In this document: piece by piece, positions 49,964 through 59,411 of the stretch | Layout of the letters: each line of letters begins with the position of its first letter | Numbering within the stretch: the first letter of the stretch is position 1 | Source of the DNA: Thalassotalea_H castellviae | Lineage (GTDB): Bacteria > Pseudomonadota > Gammaproteobacteria > Enterobacterales > Alteromonadaceae | Direction of reading: 5' to 3' | DNA: 64,000 bases | Assembly: GCF_031846185.1 (NCBI RefSeq) | Contig: NZ_JAVRIF010000001.1 | Coordinates: forward strand, 682,001 to 746,000 | Notes under the pieces: model-generated | What the model was told of the DNA's origin: nothing | The model's database searches: none | Seen by the model: the letters and a program-made list of their open reading frames with translations, nothing else | Translations under genes and position numbers: made by a program

Positions 49964-52819
49964 TTACCATAATACCTGATCAATCTCATTTAACAGTATT
50001 TGAGATTGATCAGTAACCCTTTCATAGTCTTTATTTTTTAATGACGTTTCTAATGCTAACGCATATTGAGAAAGTGCAGAGAAGCCAAACATTTGAGCGG
50101 CACCTGCTATCCTATGCACCAGTTGAGACAATTGTTCATAATCATCATTTTTAATGTGTAAAATGATATCTTGTTGTTCTAATGCAAGGTTAGACTTAAA
50201 CTGTTCGACCAAATCAGAAAAATCCACTTGATTTAAAGTTTCTGCTACTTTATCTGAACACACTTTGTGCTGATAATATTGACAAATGGTCTGAATAAAT
50301 ACCTTTCTCTCTATAGGTTTTTTAAGATGATCATCAAAGCCTTGTGCTAAATATTCTTCCACCTCATGAGCCATTGCGTTAGCGGTTAAGGCAATAATGG
50401 GTTGAGTTGCTCCTTTTTGCCTCATAATCGTATGTGCTTCGATTCCATCCATTTCAGGCATTTGTATATCTAACAAAATAACTTGTGGTTGATATTGAAG
50501 AAACTTTTGTACCGCTTCTTTACCATTTTTTGCGGTATAGACTTCTAAACCTAATGAACGTAATAAACGACTGATTAATTTACGATTATCTTGATGATCT
50601 TCTGCCAATAAAATACTACCAGAAATATTTTCAATATTTTCCTTAACCGTATCTTTTTCAATAGCCGGTTGAATAAGCTCAAGCTCTCTATTTTGGTAAT
50701 TATCTAACTCAACACTAATGGGTAAGATAAAAGTAAACGTACTGCCTTGATTTAACACGCTTGAAATTTCAATATTTCCGCTCATTAGTTGTGCCAATTG
50801 TTGCGATAAACACAAACCAAGTCCTGTACCACCAAAACGACGACTGATACTACTGTCACCTTGAGTGAAACTCTCAAAAAGACTGTTGATTTGAGATGAA
50901 CTCAATCCGATTCCAGTATCTTCGACAGAAAAAATTAATTGCTGTGATTCAATTGTAACAATGACTTTAACTTGACCTTGAGATGTAAACTTCACGGCAT
51001 TTGAGCATAAGTTGATAAGAATTTGTTTGATTCGAATACCATCAATGGGCAGTACAAAAGGACGTGGCAGCGCATGATAAACCGAAAAAGTTAAACCTTT
51101 ACTCTTTGCTTGCTCGGTAAACATATTTGAAACATCTTGTAATAGGCAATGTAAGTCTTGAGTTTGAATATCTAAATCAAGCTTATTCGCTTCTACCTTA
51201 CTTAAATCTAAAATATTATTGATTAATTCTAATAAGTGTAAGCTATTGCTATGAATAATATTAATATCAGCATGCAAAGTTTTTTCATCGATATCATCGT
51301 AAATTAAAGCCTCTGCTTGGGCAATAATGGCGGTGAGTGGTGTTCTTATTTCATGGCTCATATTGGCTAAAAACAAACTTTTGACCTTATTCGCTGCTTG
51401 TAACTTATCAGCTAATAATTCAAGTTCTTTCGTCCGCTGCTTCACTTTAGTGATTAGCTCAAGTTTAGAGCGGCGTTCGGCATTCCTACGATAGATAAAA
51501 AACGCAGTTAACAGTAATAAGCCAAATGCAACAATAATAAACTTTCGTTTTTGTCCCGTTTTAGACAATTCTAATTGCTGTAATTGCTCATTTTGCTTTA
51601 ATTGAAGCACCTGTTGTTTTAGTTGCTCTGACTCGTAGCTTGCCAACAATAAATTGAAATTATCATTTTCTCTTTTATTTCGCGCCAAAATATATAATTT
51701 ATGATATTTCAATGCGTTAGCAGGTTGATTTAACGTCGCATAGACTAATGAGAATAACGAATAGTTATTTAAAAGCTGTTTCGCGTAATTGAGTTCTTCT
51801 GCTATTTTTTGAGATTGAAGTAAATAACTTAATGATTGCTCAGCATTTCCTAAATAATACAGTCCTTTTGCGTAGGTATGCAAAGCGCCAGACAAGGCCG
51901 TTTTGTATTCATTTTCTTGCGCAATAGCAATCGACTCTTCTGCAAAAGTTAAAACTCTATCATGTTGATTTAATTCAAAATAAACTTCAGCTATATTGTG
52001 ATAAATAGAGGCTAAACTAAATAAGTCATTTTTTTCTAAATAATAGTTTAACGACTTTTGCATGAACTCTAAGGCAATTTCAGCTTTATTTGACTGCTTA
52101 TATGCAATACCTAAATCACTATAAGCATCGGCTAAGCCAGATAAATCCTGAATTTTTTTTCGTCTTTCTATCACATCTAAATAGGCTTCAATTGCCGTAT
52201 CATAACGTTCAAGTTTTAAATACAAACCAGCAATATTGAAACGAATATCAATTCTGTCTAACTCGCTGCCAAACTCTTGATAGATCTTTTCCGCCACTTG
52301 ATAACTATTAATGGCTTGAATATTTTGGCCTAAAGCGGCTTGAGCAAGGCCAATATTATTATTCATATTTGCAATTAATATCGGTTGGTTGAGACGATTT
52401 ATAATCTCTAAAGCGTCATGATAATGTTCAATAGCCTGTTGGTACTCACCTTTCAAATAATGATAAATACCCAACCTTTTATATGCTTGTGCTAAATCCA
52501 GCGAGTTATCACTTTGTTCAGTTAACAGAATAATGCGATTAACAGTTTCAATGGCATTAATAAAATCGCGAGTATTTTGATAGTTTTTTTCTATCGCTTT
52601 TAATACGTCTAACCTTTCGTTATTGGTTAAATTAAAAGCCGTTAACAATTCTTTCAATTCAAATAAGATAAGTGCTTGATCTGTTTTCGCTTCAATGGAG
52701 GAAATTTTTTGAGTGATGGATAGTTGGGACGATTGCTCTAGATACGGTTCAGTGTGAGCACTACAAACAATTATGAACAAGCCGAAAACTAGTAAAGTTT
52801 TTTGAAAATAACCTAACAT
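49964..52819 (-). CDS. TPR-containing hybrid sensor histidine kinase with REC and HPt domains
   Basis: A 951-residue protein with signal peptide (about 1-22), periplasmic TPR repeats (about 90-400), a helix-turn region and membrane segment at about 428-447 (FIIVAFGLLLLTAFFIYR). Then come a coiled coil, the HisKA domain with His489 (NMSHEIRTPL), the HATPase domain (DTGIGLS, GGTGLGLCLSQ), a receiver domain with Asp784 (ILLDIQMPEMDG) and an HPt domain with His902 (LVHRIAGAAQMFGF). All phosphorelay residues are present. No response regulator gene is adjacent, so it must hand phosphate to a partner elsewhere. Confidence 0.92.
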   Translation of the reverse strand: MLGYFQKTLLVFGLFIIVCSAHTEPYLEQSSQLSITQKISSIEAKTDQALILFELKELLTAFNLTNNERLDVLKAIEKNYQNTRDFINAIETVNRIILLTEQSDNSLDLAQAYKRLGIYHYLKGEYQQAIEHYHDALEIINRLNQPILIANMNNNIGLAQAALGQNIQAINSYQVAEKIYQEFGSELDRIDIRFNIAGLYLKLERYDTAIEAYLDVIERRKKIQDLSGLADAYSDLGIAYKQSNKAEIALEFMQKSLNYYLEKNDLFSLASIYHNIAEVYFELNQHDRVLTFAEESIAIAQENEYKTALSGALHTYAKGLYYLGNAEQSLSYLLQSQKIAEELNYAKQLLNNYSLFSLVYATLNQPANALKYHKLYILARNKRENDNFNLLLASYESEQLKQQVLQLKQNEQLQQLELSKTGQKRKFIIVAFGLLLLTAFFIYRRNAERRSKLELITKVKQRTKELELLADKLQAANKVKSLFLANMSHEIRTPLTAIIAQAEALIYDDIDEKTLHADINIIHSNSLHLLELINNILDLSKVEANKLDLDIQTQDLHCLLQDVSNMFTEQAKSKGLTFSVYHALPRPFVLPIDGIRIKQILINLCSNAVKFTSQGQVKVIVTIESQQLIFSVEDTGIGLSSSQINSLFESFTQGDSSISRRFGGTGLGLCLSQQLAQLMSGNIEISSVLNQGSTFTFILPISVELDNYQNRELELIQPAIEKDTVKENIENISGSILLAEDHQDNRKLISRLLRSLGLEVYTAKNGKEAVQKFLQYQPQVILLDIQMPEMDGIEAHTIMRQKGATQPIIALTANAMAHEVEEYLAQGFDDHLKKPIERKVFIQTICQYYQHKVCSDKVAETLNQVDFSDLVEQFKSNLALEQQDIILHIKNDDYEQLSQLVHRIAGAAQMFGFSALSQYALALETSLKNKDYERVTDQSQILLNEIDQVLW

Positions 52820-52907
52820 AAAAGCGCGTAATCAACCTCAAATAGAAACGTTGATTTTTATAGTACGCGCTTATTGTGATTTATACAAAAATTCAATAAA
52901 GGTAAAT

Positions 52908-53750
52908 CTATCCTTGCTTATTTTGAACGTTTGCCTGTTGAAGTAGCGTTTTTATTTCCATAAGTTCGCGCGCCAGACTGTCAATTTGTGCTCGACTTGC
53001 CGGTTCACCGCCTTCTTCCGTTTCACCATGTAATTCTGCGCGATAACTTTCATGCTCTTGACCCATCACTTCTAAAATGGTGCCGACCATCATATTTAAA
53101 AAGATAAAAGCCGTTAAAAAAATAAACGAAAGATAAAAAATCCAGCTCATCGGATGGACAGCCATGGTTTCATACATCACATCAGTCCAATCTTCAAATG
53201 TCGCCACGCGAAATAAGGTCAACATAGAAATAGAAACGTCTCCCCAAAGCACTTCATTAATATCTTCAAACAAAATACTGCCAATGGCAGCGTAAATATA
53301 AAAAATCACAAACATCAGTAAAGCAATATAGCCCATTCGAGGAATCGCTTTAATTAAGGCGTTTATCAATAAACGCAATTCAGGCACCATCGAAACTAAT
53401 CGTAATACCCTGAAAACACGTAAAAGCCTAGCTAATAAAACACCTGAGCCACCTGCTGGAATTAAACTCCCGATGACAATAACGGTATCAAAAATATTCC
53501 AACCACTTTTGAAAAATTCTTTTTTCTTCCGAGTTGCCATAAAACGAATAATGATTTCAATTAAGAAAAATACCGTAATCGCAGAATCTAATATGGACAG
53601 TAAATGGACCGCAGGCTCTGGTAAATCATGTGTTTTGGCACCTATCAATAACGCCGAAATGATAATGACGGCAATTACAGCCCATTGAAAGACCGGACTT
53701 GAATCAACTTTTTTTAAACGACGTTGAAAGCGAAAAACCATTGAAGCCAT
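52908..53750 (-). CDS. Voltage-gated ion channel (bacterial Nav/Cav type) with filter TFEDWTD
   Basis: The 280-residue single-domain six-helix channel has four arginines at every third place in the S4 helix (Arg108, 111, 114 and 117). The pore has the filter T184-F-E-D-W-T-D190, and a C-terminal coiled coil follows (about 248-272). In NavAb the filter is TLESWSM; the calcium-selective engineered form has acids at the Ser and Met places. Here both carry Asp, so calcium permeation is predicted. The gene lies two bases or so after the gloC-like gene, in the same direction. Confidence 0.88.
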   Translation of the reverse strand: MASMVFRFQRRLKKVDSSPVFQWAVIAVIIISALLIGAKTHDLPEPAVHLLSILDSAITVFFLIEIIIRFMATRKKKEFFKSGWNIFDTVIVIGSLIPAGGSGVLLARLLRVFRVLRLVSMVPELRLLINALIKAIPRMGYIALLMFVIFYIYAAIGSILFEDINEVLWGDVSISMLTLFRVATFEDWTDVMYETMAVHPMSWIFYLSFIFLTAFIFLNMMVGTILEVMGQEHESYRAELHGETEEGGEPASRAQIDSLARELMEIKTLLQQANVQNKQG

Positions 53751-53754
53751 TGTT

Positions 53755-54408
53755 TTATCCTATTTTAGTCACTGCATCACTGACAAAAGGGTTATGTTTA
53801 CGTTCTACACCAAAGGTGCTCATTGGTCCATGACCGGGTATAAATTGCACGTCATCTCCTAAAGGAAATAATGTCTGCCTTATCGAATTTATTAAAGTTG
53901 CATGATTGCCACGCGGAAAATCGGTTCTACCAATTGACCCTTTAAATAAAACATCGCCCACTTGCGCTAATTTCGACTCAGGATGATAAAACACCACATG
54001 TCCAGGAGTGTGGCCGGGGCAAAAATATACCTGTAATTCAATTTTGCCAAAGCATACGGTATCCCCTTCATTTAACCAGCGATCAGGCGAAAAAGACGCT
54101 GCTTCTGAAAAACCAAATTGCTTTTTTTGTTCTGGGATCAAATCAATCCAAAATTGATCTTCTTTACTCGGCCCCTCGATTGCAATGTTAAAGCGGCTAG
54201 CAATTATTTGACTGGCACCGGCATGATCAATGTGTGCATGAGTGAGTAGCACTTTCGTTAACGTTAATCCATGCTGCTCTATCGCTTCAATAATCAGCTC
54301 AACATTTCCACCAGGGTCGACAACTGCCGCTTCCTTCGTAATATCACACCAAAAAAGTGTACAGTTTTGCTGAAATCGTGTTACAGGAATTATTTGATAT
54401 TGCAGCAT
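53755..54408 (-). CDS. gloC: MBL-fold hydroxyacylglutathione hydrolase-like protein, GloC type
   Basis: The 217-residue metallo-beta-lactamase-fold enzyme has metal site THAHIDHAG (56-64), CPGHTPGHVVFY and QVGDVLFKGSIGRTDF, then FIPGHGP. This fits E. coli YcbL (GloC), a type II glyoxalase that hydrolyses S-lactoylglutathione. It shares a transcription unit with the downstream ion channel gene (4 bp gap). Confidence 0.85.
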   Translation of the reverse strand: MLQYQIIPVTRFQQNCTLFWCDITKEAAVVDPGGNVELIIEAIEQHGLTLTKVLLTHAHIDHAGASQIIASRFNIAIEGPSKEDQFWIDLIPEQKKQFGFSEAASFSPDRWLNEGDTVCFGKIELQVYFCPGHTPGHVVFYHPESKLAQVGDVLFKGSIGRTDFPRGNHATLINSIRQTLFPLGDDVQFIPGHGPMSTFGVERKHNPFVSDAVTKIG

Positions 54409-54629
54409 ATTATGTCGGCTTTCATTATTACTTGAGCATCACTCGATATGTTTAAGTGATGTGGGTATTGATGCTCATAACTTCAAGAGAGAAATATACC
54501 TGTTGACTATTTTTTACAAAATTTCATCGATTATTTTCAAGAAAATACACCGAAAATATAAAATAACTTCACTAAAGAGATTGAACTCGGTAAGCTCGAC
54601 AAAAATAAAAACTATAATGTAGTAAATTT

Positions 54630-55967
54630 ATGACCAATGTTAGAGACTCATTTCATTCCCGTATCGGTTTTATTTTAGCCGCAGCCGGTTCGGCTATAGG
54701 TTTAGGTAATATTTGGGGCTTTCCAACTCAAGCAGCCAATAATGGTGGTGGTGCCTTTTTATTTGTTTATTTACTTGTCACGCTTTTACTTGCGTTACCG
54801 GCACTTTATGCTGAAATTTATATTGGTAACCAAGCACAAAAAAATCCGGTTTCAGCGCTTGGTGATGCCTGTAGTCATTTTTCCGAAGGAATAGGTAGAA
54901 AAGCAGGAATTATCGGCTTATGTGGCGCAATCATGATGCTAAGCTTTTATACGATAGTGGCTGGTTGGATGTTGGCCCACACCCTTTCTTCAATGGCTGA
55001 ATTAGCTGGAATGACTCAAGCTTCAGCTTGGTTAGCAAATTCAAGCACCGAGCGTAACATACTTTTTACCCCGATATTTATTTTCCTAGGTGCGGCGATT
55101 ATTCACCAAGGGGTTAATGCTGGAATTGAACGTTGGTCAGCACGTTTGATGCCGATTTTATTGGTTATGCTAATTGGCTTAATTATCTACATTTTACAAC
55201 AACCAGGTGCTGATAAAGGGTTAGAAGTGTATCTCATTCCTGACTTTGCTCGTGTTACCGATCCTGAATTAATCATCTCAGCGATGGGCCAAGCTTTCTT
55301 TTCATTGTCAATTGGTGTTGGAGGTATGATGGTTTATGGCTCTTACATGCAAAAAGATAAAGATATGGGTAAATTAGTCTTATCTATCACTGCATTAGAT
55401 ACGGGAATTGCATTTTTAGCCGGCTTGTTAATTATTCCTGCGTTATTTGTCGCAGAACATGCAGGTTTGGACGTTTTTCAAGATAATCAGCTTATTGGTG
55501 AGGGACAGTTAATATTTCATATTCTTCCGGCCTTGTTTGATTCTATGGGCACTATAGGCTTAATTGTCTCTAGTGGTTTTTTCCTACTCCTCTCGATTGC
55601 AGCACTTACTTCAACCATTTCATCAACAGAAGTTCCTGTCGCTTATATGGTGGAAGATAAAGGCTTTAGTCGTAAAAAAGCGACGTGGTTAGTCTCTATT
55701 ATTGTTTTATGTAGCAGTGGCTTACTCATTGCATTTTTTGATGCTTTATTTGGCGCAGTTATTCGAGTATTAACAACAATATTACAACCGCTAAGCTGCT
55801 TATTTTACTTTATTGTCGTTGGTTGGTTATGGAAAAGAGGCAATAAATTACGAGATGTATCATTACAGAAAGACCGAAAATGGTTAGCTTTATGGGGAAA
55901 TTATTTACGTTATGTTTGCCCTGTGTTGTTAACTGTCGTTTTTGTCAATGTCGCCATTCTAAATTAA
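54630..55967 (+). CDS. Neurotransmitter:sodium symporter (NSS) family transporter
   Basis: The 445-residue inner-membrane protein has the SNF/NSS hallmarks: SRIGFILAAAGSAIGLGNIWGFP with the Na+ site, NNGGGAFLFVYLLVTLLLALPALYAEI, and AMGQAFFSLSIGVGGMMVYGSY. About 11 helices are seen. It should import an amino acid together with Na+. The specific substrate is not readable. It is divergent from gloC. Confidence 0.9.
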   Translation: MTNVRDSFHSRIGFILAAAGSAIGLGNIWGFPTQAANNGGGAFLFVYLLVTLLLALPALYAEIYIGNQAQKNPVSALGDACSHFSEGIGRKAGIIGLCGAIMMLSFYTIVAGWMLAHTLSSMAELAGMTQASAWLANSSTERNILFTPIFIFLGAAIIHQGVNAGIERWSARLMPILLVMLIGLIIYILQQPGADKGLEVYLIPDFARVTDPELIISAMGQAFFSLSIGVGGMMVYGSYMQKDKDMGKLVLSITALDTGIAFLAGLLIIPALFVAEHAGLDVFQDNQLIGEGQLIFHILPALFDSMGTIGLIVSSGFFLLLSIAALTSTISSTEVPVAYMVEDKGFSRKKATWLVSIIVLCSSGLLIAFFDALFGAVIRVLTTILQPLSCLFYFIVVGWLWKRGNKLRDVSLQKDRKWLALWGNYLRYVCPVLLTVVFVNVAILN

Positions 55968-55999
55968 CCTTCATTTTGCAAGACACCGATTGTTTAATC

Positions 56000-56035
56000 T
56001 CATTTAGCAGCTTTTTCCAAGAAGCTGCTAAATGA
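56000..56035. other. Perfect 14-bp stem-loop between convergent genes
   Basis: TCATTTAGCAGCTT (56000-56013) and AAGCTGCTAAATGA (56022-56035) are exact inverted copies around an 8-nt loop. It lies after the NSS gene and before the end of the convergent GGDEF gene. There is no T-tract on either side, so it is not a standard terminator, though it may still stop or stabilise transcripts. Confidence 0.6.
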
Positions 56036-56137
56036 TGATAATCACGTTAAATTCACGGTCAGTGTTAGTAACTCGAAACCAGTCTCTTAATCCTTAAGAA
56101 ACGACAGCACGTGACGTGCCCCCAAAATAGAGAGCCA

Positions 56138-57328
56138 TTATTGGCAAACTTGATTTCGCCCTTTCTTTTTCGCTTTATACAAGGCTTGATCCGCTTGTTT
56201 AATGGTTTGTTCAAAACTCTGTTTTGCTTGTCTAGTTGCTACCCCGATAGAAATTGTGACATTCACGGTTTTCAGTGACTCGGCCTGATTATTCTGTCGA
56301 GATTTTTTTGTTTTTCTTATGGGGTGACGAATTACAATATTATAATCAGCAACCGACTGTCGAAGCTTTTCTAATTCATCAAGGGCTTCTGCTGCAGTTT
56401 TACGCGGGAAGATTGCCGTAAACTCTTCACCACCATAGCGAAAAACTCTTCCTCCTGATTTCACTTCTGCAAGCTTCGCGGCAACTAATTTAAGGACTTG
56501 GTCACCTATATCATGACCATAGTTATCATTAAACTTTTTAAAATGGTCGATATCTAACATGGCAACACAATACTTGCGCCCTAAAGATAATGCATATTGA
56601 TTCAGTGCTCTTCTTGAAGGTAAATGAGTTAACTCGTCTCGATAAGCTAAATAATACGAATCAATCACTACCACGATAATATAATGCAAAACAAGTAAGC
56701 TAAACATGATACTAAGGGGCAAAGATATTTGATCGTTAAAATAAAGATTGCCGACAATTAACGTTGTTAACAAAGAAGAAACGAATAAATTTGGCTGGCG
56801 TAAACTTTTAAATAACACCAAAATCGCCACAATAAATAACGGAAAATTAATAATAATTAATTCTATATTTAGATAAGGTAGACTGTTTCTAATGCTATAG
56901 CTTTGTAGCCAGCTCATGGCCATTAACCATAGTTTGGCTAACGCAATACAAAAACCAAGACCAATTAGTCGCGCTATACCGTGCATAGAAATTAATGCAC
57001 GATCTTTAATTAAAGTTAGGTAAGCTAATATAAATATCGTTGAAAGATATAACCATTGGGGATTTTTATTAAGAAAATCTAGGCCAGTAAAGACATTTTT
57101 ACTTAGTAGGTAATAACCAAAACAAAGTGCAATTAATAAAGTAAAACGGCTACGCGAAAATTGCGCTGAAAATAGAATACCAACAACAAATCCCCCCATT
57201 AAAACCTGTTCAATAAAGTTAACTTTTGTCATCCAATAATGCTGAGTAGCAAGTGTTGCCACGATAATTAAGCTAACTGCTAAACCACTCCATAAAGTGG
57301 TTTTTAAACCTTCTAACTTTTGAATCAA
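56138..57328 (-). CDS. Membrane-bound GGDEF diguanylate cyclase
   Basis: The 396-residue protein has about seven or eight membrane helices in residues 15-225 without a recognised sensor name, and a GGDEF domain (about 235-395) with active motif RYGGEEF. At the inhibitory site the sequence is KSGG, not RxxD, so product feedback is probably missing, unlike the two other cyclases in this window. The start is TTG at 57328, supported by AAAGGATAAAG just before it. Confidence 0.88.
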   Translation of the reverse strand: MIQKLEGLKTTLWSGLAVSLIIVATLATQHYWMTKVNFIEQVLMGGFVVGILFSAQFSRSRFTLLIALCFGYYLLSKNVFTGLDFLNKNPQWLYLSTIFILAYLTLIKDRALISMHGIARLIGLGFCIALAKLWLMAMSWLQSYSIRNSLPYLNIELIIINFPLFIVAILVLFKSLRQPNLFVSSLLTTLIVGNLYFNDQISLPLSIMFSLLVLHYIIVVVIDSYYLAYRDELTHLPSRRALNQYALSLGRKYCVAMLDIDHFKKFNDNYGHDIGDQVLKLVAAKLAEVKSGGRVFRYGGEEFTAIFPRKTAAEALDELEKLRQSVADYNIVIRHPIRKTKKSRQNNQAESLKTVNVTISIGVATRQAKQSFEQTIKQADQALYKAKKKGRNQVCQ

Positions 57329-57497
57329 ACTTTATCCTTTAATTAAAAATCAGGGACATTGATTTTTTACTAATAAACACGAAAAATGACTCCCCCGTTT
57401 TGACCTATGCGGTGATTAAAGTAATCAACTCGAGAAATCTAATCAACTAATTTTAAATTAAAGGTTGGTACTTCAACCAACTCTCTAATTAAATATC

Positions 57498-57513
57498 TTG
57501 AGTGATCACTCAA
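57498..57513. other. 16-bp perfect palindrome after rmuC
   Basis: TTGAGTGATCACTCAA is its own reverse complement and contains a GATC at its centre. It lies 12 bp beyond the rmuC stop. A small hairpin (GTTGGT, 6 nt, ACCAAC) precedes it in the 57329-57524 gap. It could act as a weak terminator or an operator. Confidence 0.4.
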
Positions 57514-57524
57514 ACAAAACAAAA

Positions 57525-58910
57525 TTAACTATTTTTACTTTCGGCTAACTCTTTGTAATGCTTTTCATCATGACTAAGTTCAACATTTTCTATTTTTTCA
57601 AAACGCGTTGAAATTTTCTCTGCTGAAGTATGAATTTGTTTTACATCCGTCGCCGCTTGATCGATATGCTTAGCTAAATTAGCAAAACGCACCTTAAATC
57701 GTGAAAAATCTTGAGCTAAATACGTTAAATGATTTTGAATAACATGCACTTGTTTACGGGTAGCTTCATCTTTAAGCACTGAACGAGAAGTGGTTAATAT
57801 AGCCATCAAAGTGGTCGGTGATGCCAACCAGACGCGTTTCGTGTTTGCATAATCGACCAAATCACTTTGATGAGCATGAATTTCAGCAAAAATGGCCTCT
57901 GCCGGAATAAACATAATCGCCCCTTCTGATGTTTCATTCGCAATCAAGTATTTATCACTAATATCATTAATATGTTTTTTAATATCTAGCTTAAATTGTC
58001 GCTCTGCCGCTTTTCTTTCATGTTCACCTAAAACGTCATCCATCATTTTTTTATAACTTTCTAACGGAAATTTTGCATCGATCACCACGTTTCCCGTTGG
58101 CTCAGGTAAAAATAAAATGCAATCAGCAATTTTTCCATTTGATAAGGTATGTTGTAATGAAAAGTGTTGCTCAGGTAAAACATTTCGGATCAAACTGTTT
58201 AATTGTACTTCGCCAAAGGCACCACGCGATCGTTTGTCGTTTAACACCTCTTGCAAACTAACAACATTCGTTGATAATTCAGTGATTTTTTTCTGTGCAT
58301 CATCAATTAAAGCTAATCGTTGTAAGATGTCATTAAACGTTTTCGTTGTTTTTTCAAAACCTTCCGCAAGTCGTTTTTCAACCTGTCCGCTGATCTCTTT
58401 CAGACGAAGATCAGTAGAAGTCGTCAACTCATTGATTTTAATCGCCATAGCATCGCTTGATTGTTTTAAGGTTTTCGCTTGTTCATCACGCGCCGCTAAT
58501 GCTGCTTTATTTAAATGTTCAACCAGTTGATCTACTGCTTGTCGTTGGTTTTGATTAAATAAATGTTGATGTTCGTGAAGGGTTGTTTGTAGTTTGCTAT
58601 TAAACTCAGTTAACGCTGAGAACTGCTTGGCAGATTGTTCATTAAATTGATTAAGAAACTTTATTTTAAAATCAGCAAATTGTTGTTCTATATAATGTTT
58701 AAATTCAAATTGTTGCTTGATTATTTGTTGTTGCTGTTTTTCAGATAAATTTGACGTTAATTCAAAATGGTGAAGCAATTGTTTAATGTCTGATTGTTGA
58801 TCATGAACCTGTTTTGAAAGTGATATTACTCTCGATAACATTAAAATCAAAAGTAAGAAAACAATTAACACACATGACACAATAAGTTCATTTTGAAATG
58901 AATCTACCAT
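57525..58910 (-). CDS. rmuC: DNA recombination protein RmuC
   Basis: The 461-residue protein has a membrane anchor near the N-terminus (about 7-26, ELIVSCVLIVFLLLILML), a long Gln-rich coiled coil (about 30-190) and the RmuC domain: RGAFGEVQLNSLIRNVLPEQHF, DAKFPLESYKKMMDD, SEGAIMFIPAEAIFAEIH, LASPTTLMAIL. The family limits sequence inversion and is proposed to have nuclease ability. The frame reaches GTG 58949, but ATG 58910 gives the normal start just ahead of the membrane helix. Confidence 0.92.
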   Translation of the reverse strand: MVDSFQNELIVSCVLIVFLLLILMLSRVISLSKQVHDQQSDIKQLLHHFELTSNLSEKQQQQIIKQQFEFKHYIEQQFADFKIKFLNQFNEQSAKQFSALTEFNSKLQTTLHEHQHLFNQNQRQAVDQLVEHLNKAALAARDEQAKTLKQSSDAMAIKINELTTSTDLRLKEISGQVEKRLAEGFEKTTKTFNDILQRLALIDDAQKKITELSTNVVSLQEVLNDKRSRGAFGEVQLNSLIRNVLPEQHFSLQHTLSNGKIADCILFLPEPTGNVVIDAKFPLESYKKMMDDVLGEHERKAAERQFKLDIKKHINDISDKYLIANETSEGAIMFIPAEAIFAEIHAHQSDLVDYANTKRVWLASPTTLMAILTTSRSVLKDEATRKQVHVIQNHLTYLAQDFSRFKVRFANLAKHIDQAATDVKQIHTSAEKISTRFEKIENVELSHDEKHYKELAESKNS

Positions 58911-59019
58911 TAATAAAATTTTATCAACCACTACACACCAACTAACCACTGTATTTATTAACAGTCATTTAAACACAATTCAAGGTGAAGGTTAACTTTT
59001 TTCTTTACCCTTGAGTGCT

Positions 59020-59244
59020 TTAAGCTTCATCTTCAATATTGTTATTTTCAACTCTATCGCCAATTTTATTAAGAATGTTCACCTCCCCTTCACAAACGGC
59101 AATAATCGATTTTCCTTGTTTAAACTCTTTTGAAATAATTACTCGTCCGTTATCGTTTTGTGGAAAACAAACCGTTTCATGCATCAATTCAAGAGAGATA
59201 TCACGGTAATAAATAATAGTGACTTTTCTGATTGTAGTTTCCAC
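59020..59244 (-). CDS. Small conserved protein, TIGR02922-like
   Basis: The 74-residue protein reads VTIIYYRDISLELMHETVCFPQNDNGRVIISKEFKQGKSIIAVCEGEVNILNKIGDR. It resembles the short TIGR02922 family of marine Alteromonadales as I recall it. Function is unknown. The start is GTG 59244 behind AAGGAT. Confidence 0.65.
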   Translation of the reverse strand: METTIRKVTIIYYRDISLELMHETVCFPQNDNGRVIISKEFKQGKSIIAVCEGEVNILNKIGDRVENNNIEDEA

Positions 59245-59351
59245 TTTCTATCCTTTTAATCTGTGGCAATTCATTCAATTTTGTTTCATTATTTTAATCT
59301 TAAGTGTAGTAAATAAATCTGACCTGTCTATCGATTGAACAGACTTTATAA

Positions 59352-59378
59352 ACAAAAAAAGCGCTCAAATGAGCGCTT
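59352..59378 (-). terminator. Rho-independent terminator after the fumarase gene
   Basis: The arms AAGCGCTC (59359-59366) and GAGCGCTT (59371-59378) enclose a 4-nt loop. On the minus strand the stem runs into seven T. Confidence 0.88.
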
Positions 59379-59411
59379 AAATGATTCAAAACAAGGTAAA
59401 GTTTAGATAAG

